This document shows positions 46,969-54,310 of a stretch of DNA of 64,000 bases, piece after piece. A program made the position numbers and the translations under genes. The stretch's first letter is position 1. Every line of letters starts with the position of its first letter. The stretch spans positions 1 to 64,000 of IMG/VR virus record IMGVR_UViG_3300027754_004582; one strand, written 5' to 3'. This DNA is from a virus. The notes beneath the pieces are model-generated. The model saw nothing but the letters and a program-made list of their open reading frames with translations. It had not been told where the DNA came from and did not search any database.

Positions 46969-46994
46969 TAAAAAATGGGGGAGATAAACTCCCC
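46969..46994 (-). terminator. Intrinsic terminator after tail sheath gene
   Basis: Stem GGGGGAG / CTCCCCC with a five-base loop and six T on the coding strand, starting 10 bases after the sheath stop codon and ending about seven bases before the HAD gene start. Confidence 0.9.
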
Positions 46995-47004
46995 CTTATT
47001 TTTA

Positions 47005-50000
47005 TTAGATATTTTCAAATGAAGCCCCTGTTGGTGTGATAAAGAATTCAATATCAATGAATTCAAGAGCTTTAGTTGGTTTAAGATAAATTTTACCTGT
47101 TAAAGTATTTCTATCTAAGTCTTCAGGTGAAGAAGATACCGTTACACGGAAGTCATAAAGACCTCTATCTCTTCTAATACCATCTAAGATTGGGTTAACA
47201 CTATCCAAGAATTGTTGTCTTACAACTTGGTCGTTTTGTTCAAATAACAATCTAACCGCTACAGCTGAAATTAACTTACGAGCTTGTAATAACAATCTTC
47301 TAACATTTAATCTATTAAGAGCTGTGTCAGCAACTTGAAGTGTTTTGTTACCCCAAATTACAGTTCCAACGTCTGCAAATGTTGCGATTGGGTTGATTCT
47401 ACCTTGATAAAGTGTATCTCTATCTTCTTGAGTCAACTTAACTCTTGCTTTGATTGAGTTTACAAGACCTCTTGTATAACCCGCTGATGCGAACCAAGGG
47501 AATGCAATATTATCTGTAAGTGCTAAGTTTCTACAAACCTCACCAGTTGCTGGTAAATAGATTTGTGTGTTATTCACAGTATCTCTTGTTAAAATCCAAG
47601 GATAATAAGTAGCTGTATAGTTTGAATCAATTCCTGTGTTATCTAAGTTATCAACAGCCTCTTGTGGATAGATAATCGCTTGAGGGTCAGTTGAATCTGG
47701 TAGATACATGTTATAGTCAGGTGTTGTTACAATATACACAGAATCAGCTCTTTGATACTGAACCATGTTAATTGCCGCCTCACATAAGTTTGAATTAAAT
47801 ACATAATCAATACTTGCAGTTGCAAATACGTTAATGTTTGTAGCTTCAGGATTTGCGAATGTTAAAATACCAAGTAAGTAAGCGTAGTAGTCAGTGTTTG
47901 CAAAGTCTTGAGTATTATTTTGTACAATAATTCTCTTGAACATACCATCACCTGTTGCTGTAGGATATCTTGATTCAGGATAAGCACCTGCCAAATACCC
48001 TGTAGCTCCTAATTGGAATCTATCGGTATTTGTTCTTGATTCTTCATAAATGTTCCATCCATCAAATCCACCCGCGAAACATACTGTGTATTTTCTTGAA
48101 TAGATATAATAGTAAGGATTTACTTGAGTTTCTGGGTCATTTCTGAAATCTGCCACTCCACACTCAAATGCAGTTTGTCCACTTGTTTCATATACATTAC
48201 CAATTGTTACAACAGTTGCACCTGAATCCATATGGAATCCTTTTGAAAGGACATTCCAAGGAATTGAATCTGTTGCAACTTCCCAACCCGCTTGTGGATT
48301 TTGTTTACCTTTATAAGTTAAGAATGATTCGTCAATACCATATTCAGTTGAAAATCCTAAATAACTTCTTCTAACAATATTACCTGGAGACTCAACAGAA
48401 TTAGGACCACCAAAAGGACTATTAAATGGAGGATTAGCAATTACTTCACCTGGATAATAATACTTTGTTTTGAATTTAGGGTATGGTGATGGATTGTTAG
48501 GACTAGCATATTCTCTTTGTGTGTAACCGTAGAAACCACAAGGTAATGCATCAATAGGATATTCATCAGCTAATTCAATCATAATATATTTTGAAATAAG
48601 TGCAAATTCTCCGTTAGATGAACCAATTTTTTTAGCCACAAAATTATTTGATGCTGGGTCCATGTTACAGTTTGTAAATTTTTCAATAACAACAGGATTC
48701 GCATCTGTATCAAAGAAGTTTCTAACTAAAACATCAAAACTCATGTTATTGAACGATAAGTTAGCGATTGAAACTTTAATTTCAACGTTTGCAGAATCTC
48801 CGTCAGAGATTGATATAAATTTAAATAATCTGTAAACCTTGTTACCTCTTAATTCTGAAACCAAGAATGGTGTTTCGGGTGATTGATATTTTTCTAAATT
48901 CCACGCGATTGATGAAGCACTTCTACTTCTAGCACTTGGTAATCCAACTAATTCACAATTTAAACCTTTAATATAACCTTGATTGTATGCATAGTTTAAA
49001 GTACCAGGATAAATTTCCTCAACAAAAATTGGAGTTTCAAATCTTGATTTACCAAAGTTGTCTAAACCTAATACTTTTGTAATATACTTTGAAGACGCCG
49101 CAGATAACGAAGATTCTAATTGGAAGTTATTGCCATCTTTAGTAACACCCGATAATAAGAAAGTTTCATAAGGTGATTGAGTTACTCCTGAATATTGTCC
49201 ACTACAAACCATTGTAAGTGCACTTAAACCTGCAACTGTTCCCCCTGAGTTAACTTCATAAATTGGTCCGTGTTCATCACCAGTAGAACTATTCGCATAA
49301 AGTGAAATACCTCTTGAACGAAGTGTTGCAATCACCATGTTATTAAATTCAGAGTATGCAGTTCCTGAAAAAGTATAAACATTACCTTCAATTGTACCTG
49401 TATAATTTCCTGTCGCTCCCGTTACTAAGTTTGTTACTGAATAATAGAAAGAGTAACCTGAATAATCATTACCTGAATAATTGTCAAAGTTAGCATAAAA
49501 CCAAGCATCATTATTATTAGAACTTAAATCGTTTGTTTCTAAGTTATTAGTGTCACAAAGATATTCGTTAATTTGATTACTATATTGTGTAACAATTGGC
49601 CAATAGTCTGAACCAGGTATTGCACCATAGAAAGCAACTGTTGTTGCGGATAATGATGGTTGTTGTGCCACACCATTAATCTCACCTGAAAAATCAGTAA
49701 ATAAATTAGATGTATCACCATTATTCATTGTATATTGAACATAAAGATTTGGTGTGATATAACTATCAAACACCGCATCAGGTGTTGTAAAATTAAACGT
49801 ATCACCTGTAGAATTTCCACTGAAATCTATAGAGAAAGCTTGACCAACATTTGTTTCTAATCCAATTGTTGTTGGGTCAACATTAGCTGTTGTTCTAATA
49901 CTCCATGATGGACCCGCATCATAACCAGAAAGACCCAATACTCTCGTAACAAACAATTGGTTAGATTGTTGTAAATAAGATTTTGCGATATACGCAGCCT

Positions 50001-50235
50001 CATATTGTGGGATTTGTGTATTCACAAACTTGACAGGTTCTGTACCACCGAAGTAGGCTTGGAATTCGTCATAGTTTGTTATAAAGACAGGTTCAAAAGC
50101 GGGACCCTTTATAGTCTCACCTACTAAACCTAATGTTGTAACACCCACGCTCTGAGCCACGAACGATAAGTCCGTTTCAGATGTATAAACACCTGGGGAT
50201 ACAAATACTTTTTGATTAACTTGTGCTGTTGCCAT
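47005..50235 (-). CDS. 18: Tail sheath protein (gp18-like), enlarged
   Basis: 1076 aa. The N-terminus FVSPGVYTSETDLSFVAQSV, then GVTTLGLVGETIKGPAF, FITNYDEFQAYFGG, is the classical contractile sheath start. The C-terminal 170 residues (YQGRINPIATFADVGTVIWG, NRLNVRRLLLQARKLI, RDRGLYDFRVTVSSS) are the conserved inner domain that holds the tube and links neighbours. T4 gp18 is 659 aa. About 400 extra residues are therefore inserted in the middle (about 140-700), rich in Gly, Ser, Asn and Tyr and probably exposed on the tail surface. A 32-base A-rich leader carries TATTTATC, as at the tube gene. Closed by a strong terminator. Confidence 0.95.
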   Translation of the reverse strand: MATAQVNQKVFVSPGVYTSETDLSFVAQSVGVTTLGLVGETIKGPAFEPVFITNYDEFQAYFGGTEPVKFVNTQIPQYEAAYIAKSYLQQSNQLFVTRVLGLSGYDAGPSWSIRTTANVDPTTIGLETNVGQAFSIDFSGNSTGDTFNFTTPDAVFDSYITPNLYVQYTMNNGDTSNLFTDFSGEINGVAQQPSLSATTVAFYGAIPGSDYWPIVTQYSNQINEYLCDTNNLETNDLSSNNNDAWFYANFDNYSGNDYSGYSFYYSVTNLVTGATGNYTGTIEGNVYTFSGTAYSEFNNMVIATLRSRGISLYANSSTGDEHGPIYEVNSGGTVAGLSALTMVCSGQYSGVTQSPYETFLLSGVTKDGNNFQLESSLSAASSKYITKVLGLDNFGKSRFETPIFVEEIYPGTLNYAYNQGYIKGLNCELVGLPSARSRSASSIAWNLEKYQSPETPFLVSELRGNKVYRLFKFISISDGDSANVEIKVSIANLSFNNMSFDVLVRNFFDTDANPVVIEKFTNCNMDPASNNFVAKKIGSSNGEFALISKYIMIELADEYPIDALPCGFYGYTQREYASPNNPSPYPKFKTKYYYPGEVIANPPFNSPFGGPNSVESPGNIVRRSYLGFSTEYGIDESFLTYKGKQNPQAGWEVATDSIPWNVLSKGFHMDSGATVVTIGNVYETSGQTAFECGVADFRNDPETQVNPYYYIYSRKYTVCFAGGFDGWNIYEESRTNTDRFQLGATGYLAGAYPESRYPTATGDGMFKRIIVQNNTQDFANTDYYAYLLGILTFANPEATNINVFATASIDYVFNSNLCEAAINMVQYQRADSVYIVTTPDYNMYLPDSTDPQAIIYPQEAVDNLDNTGIDSNYTATYYPWILTRDTVNNTQIYLPATGEVCRNLALTDNIAFPWFASAGYTRGLVNSIKARVKLTQEDRDTLYQGRINPIATFADVGTVIWGNKTLQVADTALNRLNVRRLLLQARKLISAVAVRLLFEQNDQVVRQQFLDSVNPILDGIRRDRGLYDFRVTVSSSPEDLDRNTLTGKIYLKPTKALEFIDIEFFITPTGASFENI

Positions 50236-50267
50236 TATTAAATTATTCTTTGCAGATTTATTTTAAT

Positions 50268-50275
50268 GATAAATA
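50268..50275 (-). promoter_or_regulatory. TATTTATC upstream motif
   Basis: Coding-strand TATTTATC lies 32 bases before the sheath start, the same spacing as at the tube gene. Confidence 0.5.
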
Positions 50276-50353
50276 TTCAATACTAACACAAAAAACTTGA
50301 CTTTTAGATATGTATTTGTAAACGGTATGAATTAATTCTGCCTTTTTTCTACC

Positions 50354-50515
50354 ATGAGAACAAAGAAAGAAATAAAGAACCTAAAAATATCCCCTGAATC
50401 ACATGAGATACTGAAAAAGTATTGTGACAAGAGAGGTATCAAAATTTATAAATTCATTGAGAATTTAATAATTGAAAAGTGTAAAGAAAAAAAAGATATC
50501 TACGGGGAAGATTAA
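50354..50515 (+). CDS. Small ribbon-helix-helix-like DNA-binding protein
   Basis: 53 aa, beginning MRTKKEIKNLKISPESHEIL and continuing KKYCDKRGIKIYKFIENLII. The layout is that of an Arc/CopG-type ribbon-helix-helix: a basic N-terminal strand (KKEIKNLKIS), helix A (HEILKKYCDKRG), turn, helix B (YKFIENLIIEKC), and a charged tail. It lies on the plus strand in the otherwise empty 277-base gap upstream of the sheath gene and its stop overlaps the minus-strand gene end by four bases. A dimeric transcriptional regulator is the likely role, perhaps acting on the nearby sheath control region. The short length lowers certainty, but composition and helix pattern argue for a real gene. Confidence 0.7.
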   Translation: MRTKKEIKNLKISPESHEILKKYCDKRGIKIYKFIENLIIEKCKEKKDIYGED

Positions 50516-51555
50516 ACTAATTTACTATCAAATTGAATAATTGCGTCATTTGAAATATTTTCTTTAGTAACTTCAATTCTTAAGACATCATTAGTTGTTA
50601 TTTGAATTTTTTGAACATTTGTTCCGTAATAGTCGTCGTTGATGTAAACATCGTATGAAGATATGTTACTTGATTTAACAAATTCCATATTTGCGGTAAA
50701 ATCAATTCTTTCAACCAACATATCATTACCAACCACATATAAAAAATTAGTTAAGAATTCATCTGGATTTTCAGGAAACTGATTCTTTTTCTTTTTTAGT
50801 GTTGATGTGTCAATTTCCATCACTTGAAGAACTCTAGCAATTGCGGGTTTAACTTCAAATTCTGCCTCATCAATAAGATAACCTAACATTGTAAAATCGT
50901 AATTTTGAATATAGTATTTTCTATTATCAATTTGCATTTGAGATTCATCGGAAATGTTAGTTGAAATGATTGGAACGTATTGACCTTTTATAAAGGTATA
51001 CGCTTGTCTTGATGAAAATTTTTGCATTACAACCTTGTTAAGTTCATTCAATTCCCTCATTCTATTACAAATAATCTTAACACTATAATTGATATCAACA
51101 GGAACTGGCTGAGGAATTGTATAAATGTCCATACCTTGTTCATTTCCATTCCAAGTCGGAACTGAGGCATAATAGAATTGTTTTCTATTTGGAATTGTAT
51201 ATTGAAGTGATGGGTTTGTACCATACTTAACTTCAGGACTTCTAACAACAGTAATAAATGGTGGAGATGGATTATTATCTAAATCAACAAATTGAGCTGT
51301 TTCAACATATTGAGACCAATTTTGAGTGGTAACAATAATATCAACCATTGGAACAATTTTTCCCGCAGTAACAACTTTTAAATCCCCTTTTACAAAATCT
51401 AACATACCTCTATCCAAATCAGCATGTAAAACAGATTTAGGTAAATAAGTTCCATCTTTGTTGATATATTCCAACAACTGTTCTCTTCTTGAATAAAGAG
51501 TCTTCTGTGGAACCAAAGGTAATGTAGGTTTAACTTGTGTTTTAGGTAATGGCAT
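50512..51555 (-). CDS. Tail terminator / sheath-stabiliser candidate (gp15 place)
   Basis: 347 aa. Central pattern VDINYSVKIICNRMRELNEL, then NKVVMQKFSSRQAYTFIKGQ and YVPI, resembles tail terminator-type proteins of T4-like phages, which have a helix that contacts the last tube ring. The N-terminus is Pro-rich (MPLPKTQVKPTLPLVPQK). The C-terminal 90 residues are beta-rich (SSNISSYDVYINDDYYG). It lies immediately upstream of the sheath gene in transcription order, after the 170-aa gene, matching the T4 order 13-14-15-18-19. The stop/start overlap with the 170-aa gene is one base. The gp15 assignment is inferred from place and pattern. Confidence 0.65.
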   Translation of the reverse strand: MPLPKTQVKPTLPLVPQKTLYSRREQLLEYINKDGTYLPKSVLHADLDRGMLDFVKGDLKVVTAGKIVPMVDIIVTTQNWSQYVETAQFVDLDNNPSPPFITVVRSPEVKYGTNPSLQYTIPNRKQFYYASVPTWNGNEQGMDIYTIPQPVPVDINYSVKIICNRMRELNELNKVVMQKFSSRQAYTFIKGQYVPIISTNISDESQMQIDNRKYYIQNYDFTMLGYLIDEAEFEVKPAIARVLQVMEIDTSTLKKKKNQFPENPDEFLTNFLYVVGNDMLVERIDFTANMEFVKSSNISSYDVYINDDYYGTNVQKIQITTNDVLRIEVTKENISNDAIIQFDSKLV

Positions 51556-52067
51556 TATATTCCTCTAAATTCATTTTCACTTACCCAAGTAGCCGTAACC
51601 GTTCTGTAGAATGGTTTATAACCACCGTAAGTGTGTTTATTATCAGACCTAACAAGTCCGTCATCAATAACAGTATAATATCTAACCCTATCCTCTGTTT
51701 CATAATATCCAAAGTAATCACCCATAAAAATATTAACGTCCATATCCTCAAGAGTTTTTTGGTAAATAGAAAATTTCATATTACCTGGCTCATCTTGTTT
51801 AATCTTAGAATTTCCGAGAAGTTTGTTTTGTGGTGCCATAATTTGAACCAATCCCTTAAGTTCAACAGGTGCCATGAATTGAATACCGTCTTCCAATACT
51901 TCACCATATACACTATCTGTTTTAGTCTTGTATCTATCAATTCTATAAAGAATAACTGTGAAGTTCATATCACCCAATAACCACTCCTCACCCATACCAA
52001 TATCCAAGGCATAGTCTTCACCACCAAAGAATTTTCCTAAACGCGTAATTGGTACTAATTTTTGCAT
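51555..52067 (-). CDS. Neck protein candidate (gp14 place, 170 aa)
   Basis: Begins MQKLVPITRLGKFFGGEDYA, central EWLLGDMNFTVILYRIDRYK, and IFMGDYFGYYETEDRVRYYT near the end. Beta-rich with conserved-looking aromatic positions. It is the first gene of the minus-strand tail block and precedes the gp15-place gene by a one-base overlap. Head-to-tail connector proteins of T4-like phages (gp14) occupy this place, but the sequence is not diagnostic. The start has TATTTATC only five bases upstream, so the mRNA may be near-leaderless. Confidence 0.65.
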   Translation of the reverse strand: MQKLVPITRLGKFFGGEDYALDIGMGEEWLLGDMNFTVILYRIDRYKTKTDSVYGEVLEDGIQFMAPVELKGLVQIMAPQNKLLGNSKIKQDEPGNMKFSIYQKTLEDMDVNIFMGDYFGYYETEDRVRYYTVIDDGLVRSDNKHTYGGYKPFYRTVTATWVSENEFRGI

Positions 52068-52072
52068 ATATT

Positions 52073-52080
52073 GATAAATA
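52073..52080 (-). promoter_or_regulatory. TATTTATC upstream motif at divergent gene start
   Basis: Coding-strand TATTTATC lies five bases before the 170-aa gene, in the 47-base region between divergent minus and plus operons. Confidence 0.4.
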
Positions 52081-52114
52081 CTTAAAGAGTTATTATATTT
52101 CCAACAAAGACATT

Positions 52115-52513
52115 ATGAGATTAGATACTCCGAGTAAAATTTATGTTGACAATAGTCCAATACATGGATTAGGAATCTTTGCTAAAGAAAAAATATTAGT
52201 TGACGAAGTGTTTGAGGTTTGTCCTGTAATTGATATGGGAATGAAGTTTGGTGAGTCTAGTCACATATTAATTGATTATAGATTTAATTGGCCACAAGGT
52301 GGTGGTGAATGGACAAAACAAGTTGTAACTGCAGGTTTTGGTATGTTATATAATCACAGTAATAATGCCAACGCAAATTGGAGGTCTAACTTTGAAACAA
52401 ACTCTTTTGAGTTCTTTGCAACAAAAGACATTAACCCTGGTGATGAAATCTTTGTTTGGTATGGTGATATGAGTTATTGGAACGATGGAAGAAATCATAT
52501 GAATATTATTTAA
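52115..52513 (+). CDS. SET-domain lysine methyltransferase-like protein
   Basis: 132 aa from the ATG at 52115 (MRLDTPSKIYVDNSPIHGLG); an upstream TTG reading is rejected. SET signatures: SPIHGLGIFAKEKI at residues 14-27, NHSNNANANW at 80-89 (the NHS pseudoknot element), and NPGDEIFVWYG at 107-117 with the catalytic-type Tyr. Small SET proteins methylate lysines in histones or other proteins using S-adenosylmethionine. In a phage the target would be a host or phage protein. Six bases separate it from the SNF2 helicase gene, so the two are probably co-expressed. Origin by transfer is likely. Confidence 0.85.
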   Translation: MRLDTPSKIYVDNSPIHGLGIFAKEKILVDEVFEVCPVIDMGMKFGESSHILIDYRFNWPQGGGEWTKQVVTAGFGMLYNHSNNANANWRSNFETNSFEFFATKDINPGDEIFVWYGDMSYWNDGRNHMNII

Positions 52514-52518
52514 TTAAA

Positions 52519-54270
52519 ATGGAAGTTAGTTTAGAATCTAAGGCGTTAACATTGTTGGAAACATATGAAGGAGCAAACAACTATATATTGGAGCTGAAAA
52601 GAAAATCTCAAATTAATAGAAAGTTTTACCCAACAAGAAGTCAATCTGAATACATTATTAACAACCACGACAAACAACCTAAGGTTGCTAAGAAGTGGGT
52701 TATACTTGATGCTTATTTTGCCCAGAAACTTGCTGATGATAGATTAATGACTGAAATACCTGAAAAGGTTTGGGTTGAGAAGTTATTGGCAGACAAAGAA
52801 AAAGCTTTTCATATTTGGGGTAAAATTACTGAATCTCAAGAACTACATGATTTTTGGTTACCTAAAGCGTCAATAATTAAAGATAACACAGTTAAAGATG
52901 TTGTTATCAGTTATGAAAAATATTCTAATCGTCCTCCGTTAGCACATCAAAAAGAAGCAATTCAAAAATTAGTTGAGAATAAGAAATTTATCTTGGCTGA
53001 TGATATGGGCCTTGGTAAAACCACGTCCACGATTATTGCCGCTCTTGAAGCTGGTGCTAAAAAAATATTAATCATTTGTCCCGCAACTTTAAAAATTAAC
53101 TGGAAGAGAGAGATTGAAAACTACACAGACAGGTCAACATATATTGCCGAAGGAAAAAACTTTTCAACCGAACATGACTTTGTTATCATAAACTATGACA
53201 TTATAAAAAATTTCCATGACCCTAAGAAAAAAGATGATTCGCAAATTCTTAGAGCCGATTTTGATTTGGTTATCATTGATGAAGCACACTATATCAAAAA
53301 CGCTCAAGCCCAAAGAACAAAACTAATTAATGATTTAGTAAAGAAAGTTGACCGACTATGGTTATTAACGGGAACACCAATGACTTCTCGCCCGATTGAC
53401 TATTATAATCTATTAAGTCTAATAGATTCTCCTGTTGCCAAGAATTGGATGGCATATGTTATAAGATACTGTCAAGGATATCAATTTAAAGTTGGTCCAA
53501 GAAAAGTTTGGAATGTCATGGGTGCTTCAAATTTAGAAGAACTAAGAGATAGAACAGTGGGATTAACATTAAGGAGATTAAAAGAAGATGTATTAGATTT
53601 ACCAGACAAAATTATTACACCTGTTTACCTTAGATTAAAATCTAAATTGTATGAAGAAGTAATGGGTGATTACTATAATTGGTACGAAAAAAATCCTGAG
53701 GAATCAAAATCACTTACGGTTCAATTTACAAAACTTACTAAAATAAGACAAATCATTGCCGATGAAAAGATTACTCAAACAATTGAATTAGCCGAGAATA
53801 TTATTGAGCAGGATAAGAAGGTTATTATATTCTGCAACTTTACAGATTCACTTAATAAAATTTGTGAACACTTTGGTAAAACAGCCGTTAAACTTGACGG
53901 TTCAATGTCAAAAGGAGAAAGACAATTATCTGTTGACCAATTCCAAGACAATGAAAAAGTTAAAGTTTTTGTTGGAAACATTAAGGCGGCTGGTGTTGGA
54001 CTTACTCTCACCTCTGCCGAGGCGGTTATTATGAATGACCTTTCATTTTTGCCATCCGACCACTCTCAAGCAGAAGACCGAGCTTACCGATACGGTCAAA
54101 AAAATAATGTATTAGTTTACTACCCAATATTTGAAAACACAATTGAAGGAATTATCTACGACATATTAGCAAATAAAAAACAGGTTATATCTACAATCTT
54201 AGGCGATAACCAAAACAGTCCTGATGCGGCTGAAGAAATCTTAAAAAGAATTAATGAAATGCGTCGTTAA
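52519..54270 (+). CDS. SNF2-family DNA-dependent ATPase/helicase
   Basis: 583 aa from the ATG at 52519 (MEVSLESKALTLLETYEG); an earlier in-frame reading overlaps the SET gene and is rejected. Motif I ADDMGLGKTT at about 162-171, motif Ia ICPATLKINWKREI, motif II IIDEAHYIKN at about 252-261, motif III LLTGTPMTSRP, motif V AAGVGLTLTSAEAV, motif VI QAEDRAYRYGQ at about 515-525. The DEAH and GQ-type ends are SNF2/SMARCAL1-like, which translocate on DNA and remodel or anneal forks. It may take the fork-remodelling role that UvsW plays in T4. The N-terminal 145 residues are a separate unrecognised domain. Confidence 0.9.
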   Translation: MEVSLESKALTLLETYEGANNYILELKRKSQINRKFYPTRSQSEYIINNHDKQPKVAKKWVILDAYFAQKLADDRLMTEIPEKVWVEKLLADKEKAFHIWGKITESQELHDFWLPKASIIKDNTVKDVVISYEKYSNRPPLAHQKEAIQKLVENKKFILADDMGLGKTTSTIIAALEAGAKKILIICPATLKINWKREIENYTDRSTYIAEGKNFSTEHDFVIINYDIIKNFHDPKKKDDSQILRADFDLVIIDEAHYIKNAQAQRTKLINDLVKKVDRLWLLTGTPMTSRPIDYYNLLSLIDSPVAKNWMAYVIRYCQGYQFKVGPRKVWNVMGASNLEELRDRTVGLTLRRLKEDVLDLPDKIITPVYLRLKSKLYEEVMGDYYNWYEKNPEESKSLTVQFTKLTKIRQIIADEKITQTIELAENIIEQDKKVIIFCNFTDSLNKICEHFGKTAVKLDGSMSKGERQLSVDQFQDNEKVKVFVGNIKAAGVGLTLTSAEAVIMNDLSFLPSDHSQAEDRAYRYGQKNNVLVYYPIFENTIEGIIYDILANKKQVISTILGDNQNSPDAAEEILKRINEMRR

Positions 54271-54283
54271 ATAATTATTGGAT

Positions 54284-54290
54284 TATTTAT
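54284..54290 (+). promoter_or_regulatory. TATTTAT upstream motif
   Basis: Plus-strand TATTTAT lies 20 bases before the SOD-nuclease gene. It has the same orientation relative to its gene as the minus-strand copies. Confidence 0.45.
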
Positions 54291-54310
54291 TATATGGATA
54301 ATCCAAACAT

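Noticed and set aside
52049-52114. TTG-initiated extension of the SET gene
   Set aside because: It runs through the start region of the divergent gene, and the SET homology begins after the ATG at 52115.
52477-52518. Extension of the SNF2 gene into the SET gene
   Set aside because: The ATG at 52519, six bases after the SET stop, gives a clean start; the extension is only the SET end read in another frame.
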